A DNA stretch of 64,000 nucleotides from Pseudobacter sp051955275 (GCF_051955275.1 NZ_JBQCGW010000261.1:1-64000); one strand, 5' to 3'; positions 1 through 9,179 are shown, numbered from the stretch's first letter. The notes: a model not told the origin generated them from the sequence alone. Program-made: numbers and translations.

Positions 1-408
1 CGCTTCATCCTGCGGGGCCCTGAAGCGAAGCACTTCGATCTGGTTGGTGAGGCGGTCAAGATTCTCCTTATCGGTTGACCTGAGCACCGCTTTGACCTTA
101 AAGAGGGCTGCTTCAAAATGTTGCCGCACGGAGCCGTCCGTGAGCTTTTCCGCCAGTTTGCCGCCTATCAGCAGGGCGTTGGCTTCCTGCTGGCTGAACA
201 TAACGGGCGGCAGGCGGTAACCTTCCATGATGGAATAACCGCTGCCCGCTTCACCGATCACGGGCACGCCGCTTTCGTCCAGCGCTTTTACATCCCGGTA
301 AACGGTACGCAGGCTGATATTGAAACGGTCTGCAATTTCCTGGGCGGTGACCCTTCTTTTGCTTTGAAGATGGGTGAGAATGGCGTGGAGCCGGTCTATT
401 CTGTTCAC
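1..408 (-). CDS. YafY/WYL-family HTH transcriptional regulator, N-terminal part (cut by window edge)
   Basis: Reading the minus strand from a GTG at 408 gives an open frame that runs off the left edge; an in-frame stop (TAA, 418-420) lies just upstream, so GTG is the likely start. The first 60 residues form a DeoR-like winged helix (RLHAILTHLQSKRRVTAQEI, then ISLRTVYRDVKALDESGVPV). The segment GYRLPPVMFSQQEANAL that follows is typical of YafY-type regulators, which carry a C-terminal WYL ligand-sensing domain; that domain would lie outside the window. It is divergent from the 3-hydroxyacyl-CoA dehydrogenase gene at 520, with about 110 bases between them. Regulation of that neighbour is possible but unproven. 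Confidence 0.85.
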   Translation of the reverse strand, partial: MNRIDRLHAILTHLQSKRRVTAQEIADRFNISLRTVYRDVKALDESGVPVIGEAGSGYSIMEGYRLPPVMFSQQEANALLIGGKLAEKLTDGSVRQHFEAALFKVKAVLRSTDKENLDRLTNQIEVLRFRAPQDEA

Positions 409-519
409 AACAACGGTTTATGCGAACACTAAATTACTACTATGAAATTGTATACCCGCTCTTTTCAGTACTTTTATCCCGCCAAATTTTAATGGCATTC
501 ACCAGTTCAACAGACTATT

Positions 520-1365
520 ATGATTCAGACCGTTTGCGTTTGCGGGGCCGGCACTATGGGCCGGGGAATTGCCCAGGTTGCAGCCCGCTATGGATTTCAT
601 ACCGTTCTTTTCGATCTGAACAGGGAGGTGCTTGAACAGGCGAAAGCCGCTCTGCAGAAAGACCTGCAGGTGCTGGTAGACAGGAACAAGCTTACTGCGG
701 CCCAACAGCATAGCATCCTGGATCATATCCGGTTCACCAATGAGATCAACGACTGCATTGCAGATATAGTGATAGAAGCCATCGTGGAAAAGCTGCCCGC
801 CAAAGTGGCGCTCTTCAATCAGCTGGCGGAAGTAAATCACAGCGAAACCATTTTCGCTACCAATACATCTTCTCTCTCCGTGTCGGAGATAGCCTCACAG
901 GTGGTGCGTCCGGAGAGAGTGGCAGGCATGCACTTCTTCAATCCTGCGCCGCTGATGAAACTGGTGGAAGTAGTAGCAACCCCGCAGACCAACAAAGCAA
1001 CCATCGATGCTGTGACAGCACTTACAAAACAGCTGGAAAAAACCCCCGTGCTCTGTAAAGACGCACCCGGGTTCATCGTTAACCACGTGGCAAGACCTTA
1101 TTACCTGGAGGCACTTTACCTGGCGGAGCAGGAGCTCAGCAATTTCGGTGCTATCGATTCCCTGCTGGAAGCAACAGGTTTTAAAATGGGCCCTTTCAAG
1201 CTCATGGACCTGATCGGTAACGATATCAACTATGCAGTGAGTTGCTCCGTATACGATCAGCTGGGACAGCCACTGAGGTTGCGTCCTTCGCCATTGCAGC
1301 AGGAGAAAGTGAACAGTGGTGCCCTGGGAAGAAAAACAAAAAAAGGTTATTACGAGTATAACTGA
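520..1365 (+). CDS. 3-hydroxyacyl-CoA (3-hydroxybutyryl-CoA) dehydrogenase
   Basis: 281 residues, the usual length of single-function 3-hydroxybutyryl-CoA dehydrogenases. An N-terminal Rossmann fold has the NAD-binding GAGTMGRGIAQ (residues 8-18). The middle contains the signature GMHFFNPAPLMKLVEVV with the catalytic His, and the C-terminal domain has PGFIVNHVARPYYLEAL and the closing KTKKGYYEY. The enzyme oxidises L-3-hydroxyacyl-CoA to 3-ketoacyl-CoA in fatty-acid or phenylacetate/butyrate metabolism in the cytoplasm. It could equally be a PaaH-like enzyme; no other paa or beta-oxidation gene is nearby to decide. The ATG at 520 puts the Rossmann strand at residue 2, as expected. Confidence 0.92.
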   Translation: MIQTVCVCGAGTMGRGIAQVAARYGFHTVLFDLNREVLEQAKAALQKDLQVLVDRNKLTAAQQHSILDHIRFTNEINDCIADIVIEAIVEKLPAKVALFNQLAEVNHSETIFATNTSSLSVSEIASQVVRPERVAGMHFFNPAPLMKLVEVVATPQTNKATIDAVTALTKQLEKTPVLCKDAPGFIVNHVARPYYLEALYLAEQELSNFGAIDSLLEATGFKMGPFKLMDLIGNDINYAVSCSVYDQLGQPLRLRPSPLQQEKVNSGALGRKTKKGYYEYN

Positions 1366-1400
1366 GCCAGTCAGTCAGTACAGCAATAAAAAATCATCCA

Positions 1401-2396
1401 TTGTCTAAAATCCTCATCACCGGCGGCACAGGTTTCCTGGGCGCTTACATCATCAGGGAACTCGTTCAGCAGGGCTACCAGGTCCGTGCACTGAAGCGCA
1501 GCCGCGATCTCCCATCCTTTATTCCCGCAGAGATCTTCGCAAAAGTGGAATGGGTGGATGGTGATATCCTGGATATTGTGTCGCTGGAAGACGCGCTCGA
1601 AGGCATCGACACCGTTATACATTCAGCCGCCATCGTATCCTTTGATCCGGATAAAGAACGCACTTTGTACAAAGTGAATATCGAAGGCACTGCTAATGTG
1701 GTGAATATAGCCCTGGATAAAAATGTGCGCCGTTTTGTGTACATTAGTTCTGTAGCTGCCCTCGGAAGAACGGCCAAAGAATCGAAGGTGACGGAAGAGA
1801 AGAAATGGACCAAAAGCAAATCGAACACCCATTATGCCATCAGCAAATATTTTGCTGAAATGGAAGTGTGGAGAGCCATGGGTGAAGGGATGGAAGTGAT
1901 GGTGCTCAACCCAAGTACAATCCTTGGATATGGAGACTGGAACAGCAGCAGCTGCGAGATCTTTAAAACAGTATACAACGAGTTTCCCTGGTATACCAAT
2001 GGTGTGAATGGATTTGTAGATGTGGAAGATGTGGCAAAGGTGGCAGTGGCGCTGATGAAATGCCCTGTCAGCAATGAACGCTTCATCGTATCCGGGGAAA
2101 ACTGGCCGCTGCGGCAATTGCTTGACACCATTGCAGATAATTTCGGTAAGAAAAGACCTTCCAGGCTTGCAAGCCCTTTTCTGATGAAGCTTGCATGGCG
2201 GCTGGAAAGATTGAAATCGAAGTTCACCGGTAAAAAGCCGCTGCTGACCAGACAAAGTGCAAGGGTGGCACAAAGCAAGACCTATTTCGATAATACAAAA
2301 CTGCTGAACACCTTACCGGACTTCAGTTTTACGCCACTGGCGCAAACCATCGAGAAAGCATGCAAGCGATATAAAGAGCAATTGCCCTCATCCTGA
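1401..2396 (+). CDS. NAD-dependent epimerase/dehydratase-family reductase (extended SDR)
   Basis: 331 residues from a TTG start at 1401, which places the cofactor motif ITGGTGFLGAYI at residues 6-17. Later landmarks are VIHSAAIVSF, the active-site region YISSVAALG, and HYAISKYFAEMEVW with the YxxxK pair. These mark an extended short-chain dehydrogenase resembling dihydroflavonol-4-reductase or 3-beta-HSD relatives. The substrate cannot be told from sequence. It follows the acyl-CoA dehydrogenase by 35 bases on the same strand and precedes the next gene by 11, so co-transcription is likely. No ATG lies closer to the Rossmann motif; TTG is accepted because the motif leaves no room downstream. 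Confidence 0.85.
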   Translation: MSKILITGGTGFLGAYIIRELVQQGYQVRALKRSRDLPSFIPAEIFAKVEWVDGDILDIVSLEDALEGIDTVIHSAAIVSFDPDKERTLYKVNIEGTANVVNIALDKNVRRFVYISSVAALGRTAKESKVTEEKKWTKSKSNTHYAISKYFAEMEVWRAMGEGMEVMVLNPSTILGYGDWNSSSCEIFKTVYNEFPWYTNGVNGFVDVEDVAKVAVALMKCPVSNERFIVSGENWPLRQLLDTIADNFGKKRPSRLASPFLMKLAWRLERLKSKFTGKKPLLTRQSARVAQSKTYFDNTKLLNTLPDFSFTPLAQTIEKACKRYKEQLPSS

Positions 2397-2407
2397 AATC
2401 AGTGACT

Positions 2408-3493
2408 ATGAAAAAGATACTATCATTCCTTATCCTGTTGATCGCCCATTTCTCCGCCAGCTCCCAGGAAAAGAGTTTTACCATACTCGGCAAAGTAACC
2501 GACTCTGCCACTCAACAGGTATTGACCGGAGCATCTGCCTACTGCCAGAATACCACGCAAGGCACCATCACCAATAAAGAAGGCTTATTCTTTCTCCGTC
2601 TGCCAAACGGCGGCTACGATCTCGTGATCTCTTTCATGGGATATGAAAAGAAAGTGATCCGCATCAGCAATAACCTCCCGCCTGTTGATACCATGCAGAT
2701 AGCACTGATCAAAGAAGAGAAGTCTCTCACCGAAGTGGCAGTTGTGGCCAGCGCTGAAGTAGCAGACGGACTTACCAAATACGGGAAATTCTTCATCGAG
2801 CATTTCATCGGTACATCGCCCAATGCCGCCCAATGCGTGATCCGCAATCCGGAAGCACTTCGTTTCTTTTTCTATAAAAAAAGGAACAGACTCAAGGTAA
2901 CAGCAAGGGAAGATCTTATCATTACCAATGATGTGCTGGGCTATCATATACGTTACCAGCTGGACTCTTTCAGTTTCGATTACAGTACCAATATCAGTCA
3001 GTATACAGGCTATCCACTGTTCACAGAGATCGATACTACTGCTGAAGTAAAAGCGCAATATGAAAAGCAAAGGGCACGTACCTACCTGGGCAGCCGCCTG
3101 CATTTCATGCGTGCACTGTACGACAGCGCTGTGGAGGATGAAGGATTTGTGGTTGAAAAGATGGAAGATGACCCGCAGAGCGCCAAAGGCACCTACATCA
3201 AAGATCTTTACAATGAGAGCCTGTATGAAGCTGACAGCAGTGATGTATTCGTCAACTGGAAAGGCCGTTACCGGATCACGTACAAACTGGTGTTCCCCGA
3301 CAAAAGGTATTTGCAGGATTACAAACTTCCATCTACCATCAAAGCGCAGGTATCCCTGCTCAACGTACTGGATGAAGGTTTCATCATAGAACAGAACGGA
3401 TATTTCTATGACCAGCAAACCGTCATCAGCATGGGGTACTGGGCCTGGAAACAATTGGCCGAACTGCTCCCCTACGATTACGAATACCATTGA
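2408..3493 (+). CDS. CarboxypepD_reg-like domain surface protein
   Basis: 361 residues from the ATG at 2408 (a GTG two codons earlier is possible). A Sec signal peptide (KKILSFLILLIAHFSASSQ) is followed by a carboxypeptidase-regulatory-like beta-sandwich, about residues 25-110, of the type found at the front of SusC proteins: GKVTDSATQQVLTGASAYCQ ... ITNKEGLFFLRLPNGGYDL ... SFMGYEKKV. The remaining 250 residues lack a recognisable enzyme motif. Such proteins are exported and probably surface- or periplasm-exposed; their function is unknown. The gene sits directly ahead of a LytTR regulator and sensor kinase (19-base gap), so it may be co-expressed with them. Confidence 0.8.
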   Translation: MKKILSFLILLIAHFSASSQEKSFTILGKVTDSATQQVLTGASAYCQNTTQGTITNKEGLFFLRLPNGGYDLVISFMGYEKKVIRISNNLPPVDTMQIALIKEEKSLTEVAVVASAEVADGLTKYGKFFIEHFIGTSPNAAQCVIRNPEALRFFFYKKRNRLKVTAREDLIITNDVLGYHIRYQLDSFSFDYSTNISQYTGYPLFTEIDTTAEVKAQYEKQRARTYLGSRLHFMRALYDSAVEDEGFVVEKMEDDPQSAKGTYIKDLYNESLYEADSSDVFVNWKGRYRITYKLVFPDKRYLQDYKLPSTIKAQVSLLNVLDEGFIIEQNGYFYDQQTVISMGYWAWKQLAELLPYDYEYH

Positions 3494-3512
3494 TTGCAAC
3501 ACGTATAGCCAT

Positions 3513-4256
3513 ATGATTAAAAGCATTATTGTTGATGATGAGCCCAACAGTGTGGAGGCACTGCACGAATTGCTGATCCGTTATTGCCCGGTAGTTTCTG
3601 TTACTGCAACGGCAGACAATATCACTACTGCACGCGAACTGATCCTGCACCATCAGCCTGATCTACTGTTCATAGATATCGAAATGCCCTTCGGCAATGC
3701 ATTCGACCTGCTTAACAATTTACCCGCTATCACTTTTGAAGTGATCTTTGTTACTGCCTTCGACAATTATGCATTGAATGCCATCAAACTTTCAGCGCTG
3801 GATTACCTGCTCAAACCGGTCAGCATAAAAGAGTTGCAGGCTGCGGTTAAGAAAGCGGAGGAAAAGGTGAAGTCGAAGAATATCAGCGGAAGAATTGAAA
3901 ACCTTTTGTATAATCTGAAATCACCACAGACCAGTTCCAAAAGGCTTGCTCTGCCTACATTTGAAGGACTCATATTTTTAGACACCGATGACTTTGTAAG
4001 ATTGGAAGCAAGCAATAACTATACTCTCATTTTTCTGAAAGACAAATCGAAGATCATCGTGTCCCGTCCATTGAAGGAATTTGAAAGCCTGCTGGATATG
4101 ACCAGTTTTTCCCGTGTGCATCACTCCCATATCATTAACCATAATTATATCCGTAAGTACCACCGCGGAAGAGGTGGATATGTGGAAATGGAAGACGGAA
4201 GCAGTATTGAAGTCAGCACCAGGAAGAAGGATGAGTTCCTGTCTAAATTCATTTAG
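3513..4256 (+). CDS. LytTR-family response regulator
   Basis: 247 residues from the ATG at 3513; an open frame extends upstream but lies inside the previous gene. The receiver domain covers residues 1-120, with the acidic pocket VDDE near residue 8, the phospho-acceptor Asp55 in FIDIEMPF, and the conserved switch and Lys in FVTAFDNYALNAIKLSALDY/LLKP. A LytTR DNA-binding domain fills residues 140-247 (ALPTFEGLIFLDTDDFVRLE, FSRVHHSHIINHNYI). It is paired with the kinase gene that begins 13 bases downstream. By family knowledge it binds promoter direct repeats after phosphorylation; its targets are unknown. Confidence 0.93.
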   Translation: MIKSIIVDDEPNSVEALHELLIRYCPVVSVTATADNITTARELILHHQPDLLFIDIEMPFGNAFDLLNNLPAITFEVIFVTAFDNYALNAIKLSALDYLLKPVSIKELQAAVKKAEEKVKSKNISGRIENLLYNLKSPQTSSKRLALPTFEGLIFLDTDDFVRLEASNNYTLIFLKDKSKIIVSRPLKEFESLLDMTSFSRVHHSHIINHNYIRKYHRGRGGYVEMEDGSSIEVSTRKKDEFLSKFI

Positions 4257-4269
4257 CCCTGATAATCTT

Positions 4270-7221
4270 ATGCTCCGCCTTCTAATACTTTCTGTACTAT
4301 TGCTGACAAGCCAGGTATGTTCTTCGCAGGACGTAAGCTACAGGCAATACACTATTTCCGATGGACTTCCCAGTAATACTATTTACGACATAAAGCAGGA
4401 CATTGAAGGTTTCATATGGATAGCCACTGATGCAGGCCTGGTCAGGTTCGATGGCAGGAATTTTGTGACCTACACCATGCAGGATGGGCTACCAAGCAAT
4501 GATATCATCATGTTGTATTCAGACACCAGGGGCCGAACCTGGATAAGTCCTATGCATAATTCCATATGTTATGTTTACAAAGGGAAGGTACATACCCAAA
4601 AAAACGATCCCTTGCTGGCAAAAATGCATTTCCGGAGTGTCGTTTATTTGGTAAGGGAAAATGAGGGAGGTGACATGTTATTTGGAACAGACGCTCTTGA
4701 AAGACAGTTTTTATATTTGCTTACAAGAAAGGACAGTATCATCGAAACTTCGGTTGAAAAAAACTCTTCTCATTTAGGATCAATCAGTTCAGGATATAAC
4801 AAAGACGAATTCAGGGTATCTTTTCTTGACACATCTACTAATTACCATAATACATACTTATTTAATGCCCTTGAAAACAAGTGGTCACATCATACCAGTG
4901 TTGTTTATAATCAAAAGAATAAGACTTATTTAGTTTACCGGCCTACAGGAGACTCTCTTGTTTTAGTTCATGAATTGAATCACCCTAACCGCGATATCCT
5001 GATCCCTTCTTACATGGATGAAAAACTGAAACTACATTTTATTGAAGCTGCCAACAGAAGCCACAGGGTCAGTTGTACTTTAAATAATGGGTGGACTGTC
5101 GCATTTTATTCCACAAACTCCGGCATATTGATGTTTGACACGGTAACAGGAAAAATGATCGACCATTTATTCAAAGGCAAAGTGGTTAATCGGGGTTTTA
5201 CTGATGCAGAAAACAATATCTGGATCTCCACTAACTCCGAAGGAATTTTTGTGATCCCTTCCAGGGATATCAAGTCGTTGAATTTTCAGCAACACAAAGC
5301 AATCATTCATTCTTTACACCGGGCAGGTAATATTATTTATGCGGGAAGTAGCGCCGGAAGGCTATTTCGTATAGATGGGAATAAGACAGAAGAGATCGGG
5401 TTCAATCACTATATTCCTATGGCCAATAACAAAACTATTGATAACCGTCTGCACTGGATACAACCACTAAATAGATCAGAGGTGATGCTTTGCTTTGATG
5501 ACTTCATCATTAAATACAATAAGTATACCGGACAAAAACGATTCAGCAGAACAGATGTAGTAAAACATATGTTCAGGTTTGGGCAGGATACCCTGATGGC
5601 TTCAACAGGAAGAGGAACTTTGCTTATCAATGCCAGGGACATGTCCATTATTGACACTATTACTTATTTCAGAACACACTCCGGCATCAAAGATGGCAAC
5701 ACCTTCTATATCGGTAACCCCAGCGGGCTGTTAAAGAAAGCACCCGGGGCGCAACCAGTTAATCTGAACCAATCCATACCAGAACTTAACTCCCTCGTCA
5801 ATAACATTTTGAAAGACGCTGATGGAAGCCTTTGGGTAAACACCCAGGGCAATGGCGTATTCAAAATCCGGAATGATACACTGGTCCATTGGTTCAATGC
5901 CACCAATGGGCTCAACAGCAATAACTGCAGGGCCATGTTTGCAGATGGCAGATTCGTTTGGGTAGGCACAGAGAAGGGGCTCAACAGGATCGACCAGTTG
6001 AATATTCACGCACCTGTTGATCATTACACCACCGAAGACGGGCTGGCGTCCAATAACATCCATTCCCTGTTATCAGACAGCGGAATTATTTATGTAGGCG
6101 CAGACAACTATATTACCTGGTTCGATTCATCCAAAATCAGGAACCGGTCTTTCTGTAAGCTGAATATGTTAAGTATTGAACTGGGAAATCGAACGGTTTC
6201 AGCAGACAGCCTGTACCAGCTCATGCACAATGACAATAATCTGAAGTTCAATTTCACTGGCCTTAGTTTCCGCTCCTCCAACAATATCCTTTACATGTAC
6301 CGGCTCAAGGGCCTGACAGATAAATGGGATTCCACCCGCAATGCCAACCTGGAATTCCTGGCCCTGCCTCCGGGAGAATATACATTGGAAATCTTTGCCC
6401 GGAATAAGTTCGGTCAGAACAGCAATACCATAACTGTTCCTTTCAATATCAGGCCAGCTTTCTGGGGTACGTGGTGGTTTCGATTGCTGGTAATCGGTAT
6501 AATCATTGCCATTGCCTGGTGGGTGATTCTCCGGCGTGTGCGGCAGGAGAAGGAAAAGTCCGCCACACAGAACCGTATCAATGAGCTGGAACAACAGGCA
6601 TTGCGTTCACAAATGAACCCGCATTTCATTTTCAACTGCCTGAACTCCATTCAGAATTTTCTGCTGCAGAATGATTTCGAAAAAACAAATGAATACCTGA
6701 CGGCATTTGCACATCTCATCAGGCAAACACTGGATAATTCCAGCCGGTCCACTATCAGCATTGAAGGAGAGATGAGATACCTCAACAGTTATCTTGAACT
6801 TGAAAGCATGCGCTTTGGCCATAGTTTTGAATACAGCATTGAAGTAGATCCTGAAATAGACGCCAACGATACCGATATCCCTACCATGATCCTGCAACCT
6901 TATGTGGAGAACAGTATCCGCCACGGTATCCGGTACAGCCAGGGGAGGGGTAAAGCCATTAAAGTGAATTTTCAGAAAAGAGGCAATACCCTGGTGTGCA
7001 TCGTGGAAGACAATGGAGTGGGAAGAAAGAAAGCTGCGGAACTGAAATCATTTATGCATGTGGAGTACCAGTCGAAGGGAATGCGGCTTACCGGGGCAAG
7101 GCTCGAAGCGCTCAACCGTCTGCAGGACCTTCCCATTACGGTTGACGTGATCGATTTGGAAGAGGCCGGAAACGCAACCGGCACCCAGGTGATCGTTCGT
7201 TTTCCAAACATGTTCCTGTAG
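4270..7221 (+). CDS. Two-component sensor: beta-propeller/Y_Y_Y periplasmic domain fused to LytS-type histidine kinase
   Basis: 983 residues from the ATG at 4270, which begins a clear signal peptide (LRLLILSVLLLTSQVCSSQ). The periplasmic part carries repeated two-component propeller motifs (ISDGLPSNTIYDIKQDIEGF, TDAGLVRFDGR, TTEDGLASNNIHSLL), then a Y_Y_Y domain (residues about 650-725, ending LPPGEYTLEIFARN). One membrane helix follows near 734-756. The cytoplasmic His_kinase domain has the phospho-acceptor His785 in QMNPHFIFNCLNSIQNFLL, the N-box PYVENSIRHGI, and EDNGVGRKKA. Its partner is the LytTR regulator just upstream. The propeller suggests sensing of an extracellular ligand, possibly a glycan as in hybrid two-component systems, but here the regulator is a separate protein. 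Confidence 0.93.
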   Translation: MLRLLILSVLLLTSQVCSSQDVSYRQYTISDGLPSNTIYDIKQDIEGFIWIATDAGLVRFDGRNFVTYTMQDGLPSNDIIMLYSDTRGRTWISPMHNSICYVYKGKVHTQKNDPLLAKMHFRSVVYLVRENEGGDMLFGTDALERQFLYLLTRKDSIIETSVEKNSSHLGSISSGYNKDEFRVSFLDTSTNYHNTYLFNALENKWSHHTSVVYNQKNKTYLVYRPTGDSLVLVHELNHPNRDILIPSYMDEKLKLHFIEAANRSHRVSCTLNNGWTVAFYSTNSGILMFDTVTGKMIDHLFKGKVVNRGFTDAENNIWISTNSEGIFVIPSRDIKSLNFQQHKAIIHSLHRAGNIIYAGSSAGRLFRIDGNKTEEIGFNHYIPMANNKTIDNRLHWIQPLNRSEVMLCFDDFIIKYNKYTGQKRFSRTDVVKHMFRFGQDTLMASTGRGTLLINARDMSIIDTITYFRTHSGIKDGNTFYIGNPSGLLKKAPGAQPVNLNQSIPELNSLVNNILKDADGSLWVNTQGNGVFKIRNDTLVHWFNATNGLNSNNCRAMFADGRFVWVGTEKGLNRIDQLNIHAPVDHYTTEDGLASNNIHSLLSDSGIIYVGADNYITWFDSSKIRNRSFCKLNMLSIELGNRTVSADSLYQLMHNDNNLKFNFTGLSFRSSNNILYMYRLKGLTDKWDSTRNANLEFLALPPGEYTLEIFARNKFGQNSNTITVPFNIRPAFWGTWWFRLLVIGIIIAIAWWVILRRVRQEKEKSATQNRINELEQQALRSQMNPHFIFNCLNSIQNFLLQNDFEKTNEYLTAFAHLIRQTLDNSSRSTISIEGEMRYLNSYLELESMRFGHSFEYSIEVDPEIDANDTDIPTMILQPYVENSIRHGIRYSQGRGKAIKVNFQKRGNTLVCIVEDNGVGRKKAAELKSFMHVEYQSKGMRLTGARLEALNRLQDLPITVDVIDLEEAGNATGTQVIVRFPNMFL

Positions 7222-7251
7222 TGCCGGCTGCGGATTGAAACTGGTTCGTTT

Positions 7252-8193
7252 CTATTTCATGAGTTTTTCCCATATTTCGGGAATCCGTTTTACCCAGATA
7301 AGTTCCTTCTTCTTCACCATGGCATCTTCCGTTGGAGTACCAAAGTAGATCTTGCCTCCTTCCAGGTCAGATGGTACACCGCTCTGTGCCAGCACTACTG
7401 CATTGTTGCCGATGGTGAGTGTTTTTGAAACACCTACCTGCCCCCAGAGCACTACACCACTTCCGATCTCCACTGCTCCTGCAATACCAACCTGTGCAGC
7501 AAACAAACAGTTCGGTCCGATAATGGAATCATGTCCGATATGCACCTGGTTATCCATTTTTGTACCGCGGCCGATCCTGGTATCGTGGCTCACACCCCTG
7601 TCGATCGTACAGGATGCCCCGATCTCCACATCATCTTCAATCACTACCCTTCCCCCGCTCTCCATACGCTTGTACCACACGTCGCGGTCCTTCTTTGTAT
7701 TGTAGTAAAAAGCATCTGACCCGATCACCGAGCCAGCCTGAATCACCACGTTGTTACCGATCACTGTATGATCCAGGATGGTTACGCCTGGATGGATGCG
7801 GCAATTGCTGCCAATGGTTACATTGTTCCCCACATATGCATTGGGTGCAATCCAGCTGCCTTCTCCTATGATGGCAGAATCACTTACTGCTTTGGTAGAA
7901 GGAACAAAAGGGCGGAAATGATTTACGAGCGTCTGATAGGCTTCAAAAGGACTGTCTGTGATCAATAATGCTTTCTCCTCAGGGAAGCTGGTTTCTTTAT
8001 TGATGATTATAAAGGAAGCTGCTGAATTGATACACTTATCGTAATACTTAGGGTGATCTACAAACACCAGATCGCCGGGCTCTACCCTGTGAATCTCATT
8101 GATGCCTGTTGCCTGTGCCGTGGTATTGCCAACCAGCCTAGCGCCAATCAGATCAGCTATCCATTGCAATGATACCGGTGATGGAAATTTCAT
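7252..8193 (-). CDS. lpxD: UDP-3-O-(3-hydroxyacyl)glucosamine N-acyltransferase
   Basis: 313 residues from the ATG at 8193. The open frame continues upstream to 8331, but the extra residues match nothing I know and a promoter box lies inside them, so the shorter start is preferred. The N-terminal uridine-binding domain contains ATGINEIHRVEPGDLVFVDH and DSPFEAYQTLVNHF. The rest is a left-handed beta-helix of hexapeptide repeats (IGNNVVIQAGSVIGSDAFYY) including the likely catalytic His in NQVHIGHDSIIGPN. LpxD adds the second hydroxyacyl chain to UDP-acylglucosamine in lipid A synthesis. It is slightly short against the usual 340 and is not next to other lpx genes here. Confidence 0.88.
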   Translation of the reverse strand: MKFPSPVSLQWIADLIGARLVGNTTAQATGINEIHRVEPGDLVFVDHPKYYDKCINSAASFIIINKETSFPEEKALLITDSPFEAYQTLVNHFRPFVPSTKAVSDSAIIGEGSWIAPNAYVGNNVTIGSNCRIHPGVTILDHTVIGNNVVIQAGSVIGSDAFYYNTKKDRDVWYKRMESGGRVVIEDDVEIGASCTIDRGVSHDTRIGRGTKMDNQVHIGHDSIIGPNCLFAAQVGIAGAVEIGSGVVLWGQVGVSKTLTIGNNAVVLAQSGVPSDLEGGKIYFGTPTEDAMVKKKELIWVKRIPEIWEKLMK

Positions 8194-8207
8194 ATCGGGA
8201 ATTTGCG

Positions 8208-8215
8208 CAAAAATA
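8208..8215 (-). promoter_or_regulatory. Putative -7 box (TATTTTTG) of lpxD
   Basis: On the minus strand the eight bases fit the Bacteroidota -7 consensus TAnnTTTG and sit 14 bases before the preferred lpxD ATG at 8193. No good TTG/TTTG -33 element lies at the usual 19-21 base spacing, so the assignment rests on the box alone. It supports the shorter lpxD start. Confidence 0.45.
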
Positions 8216-8501
8216 CAATACGTTTTGTTCACTGCATCATCAACTATCGTTTCCGGAAACACGGATGCTGTCAGTGTTTCTGCTGCAACAATTTCGTTTG
8301 TATCATCAGCGTTATTCATTTGCCATTGCAAAACACCAGCTCGGTTTCTTTACATACTCCCGTTTTCCTCTCCACATTTTCCACAGTATTAAAAAAAATG
8401 TGAATAAAATTTATTCAAAAATTTTTCCAGTTAGAGAAAATTATTTTTAATATTGTGTAGGGAAATTTATTTCCCGGTACTTACTAACCCATCTACATAA
8501 T

Positions 8502-8531
8502 AAATCTCCCGAATCATCGGGAGATTTTTTT
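8502..8531 (+). terminator. Intrinsic-terminator-like hairpin abutting the start of the RluE-like gene
   Basis: Perfect 10-base arms AAATCTCCCG (8502-8511) and CGGGAGATTT (8518-8527) enclose the 6-base loop AATCAT and run into a T tract that ends six bases before the ATG at 8538. Structurally this is a textbook terminator, but it stands in front of a gene rather than behind one. It may end a short upstream transcript, act as an attenuator, or be melted by an unknown factor. Confidence 0.75.
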
Positions 8532-8537
8532 TTGAAT

Positions 8538-9128
8538 ATGCTTCAATATTTCATCATCTACAAACCATTTCAGGTACTCTCACAATTTACCTCAACCGAA
8601 GGTAAAGCAACATTGCATGATCTCTTCAAAGTAGCGCCGGACGTGTATCCTGTAGGAAGGCTGGATTATGATAGTGAAGGCTTGTTATTACTCACGAATG
8701 ATAAACAGGTTAACCATTTGTTATTGCATCCTGACTTTGCACATGAGCGGGAATACTGGGTGCAGGTAGAAGGAAACATCACAGAAGATGCAATTATGGA
8801 GTTGAGCCGGGGAGTCAGTATCACCATCGATGGAAAGATCCACCGGACCAAACCTGCCCGGGCCATCCCCTTTTCTGAAGAACCTCCTGTTCATCCCCGC
8901 AATCCCCCCATCCGCTTCAGACAAAATATCCCTACCAGCTGGCTGAGCCTCTCGCTTACCGAAGGCAAGAACAGGCAGGTAAGAAGGATGACGGCTAAAA
9001 CAGGCTTCCCAACATTGCGGCTTATACGATACCGGATCGGCACCCTCACCATCAGGGATCTTCAACCAGGAGAAATGATGGAGCTCAACAGAAATACTTT
9101 TTATAAAGGCACAGGCATTGGCCGCTGA
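8538..9128 (+). CDS. rluE: RluE-like 23S rRNA pseudouridine synthase (RsuA/RluB/E/F family)
   Basis: 196 residues from the ATG at 8538 (a TTG two codons earlier is in frame). The catalytic motif GRLDYDSEGLLLLTND contains the nucleophilic Asp of RsuA-type enzymes. It opens with FIIYKPFQVLSQFTSTEGK and ends with LTEGKNRQVRRMTAKTGFPTLRLIRYRIG. There is no N-terminal S4 domain, which together with the length fits RluE rather than RluB/F. RluE converts one uridine of 23S rRNA to pseudouridine. The family is clear; the exact target base is inferred. Confidence 0.87.
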   Translation: MLQYFIIYKPFQVLSQFTSTEGKATLHDLFKVAPDVYPVGRLDYDSEGLLLLTNDKQVNHLLLHPDFAHEREYWVQVEGNITEDAIMELSRGVSITIDGKIHRTKPARAIPFSEEPPVHPRNPPIRFRQNIPTSWLSLSLTEGKNRQVRRMTAKTGFPTLRLIRYRIGTLTIRDLQPGEMMELNRNTFYKGTGIGR

Positions 9129-9179
9129 ATGTCAGGCCTATTAACAATTTCGTTACCTTGCTGTAAAATCGAGATACTT

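Larger units (their letters stand above)
8194..8537. other. Divergent intergenic region between lpxD and the RluE-like gene (344 bases)
   Basis: No convincing protein-coding gene is seen. The left end holds a TATTTTTG box for lpxD. The centre (8390-8470) is very AT-rich with no hairpin that I can see. The right end holds a strong terminator-type hairpin touching the next start codon. A frame continuing upstream from lpxD (8194-8331) is open but has no recognisable content. Confidence 0.6.

Noticed and set aside
420..635. 71-residue plus-strand frame overlapping the 3-hydroxyacyl-CoA dehydrogenase start
   Set aside because: It runs out of frame into the dehydrogenase gene and carries no recognisable sequence.
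2585..3547. 320-residue minus-strand open frame
   Set aside because: Antisense to the CarboxypepD_reg-like gene; the plus-strand product has a signal peptide and family domain, this one has nothing.
8194..8331. N-terminal extension of lpxD (46 extra residues)
   Set aside because: Not like any LpxD I know, and a -7 promoter box lies within it; the ATG at 8193 gives the conserved start.
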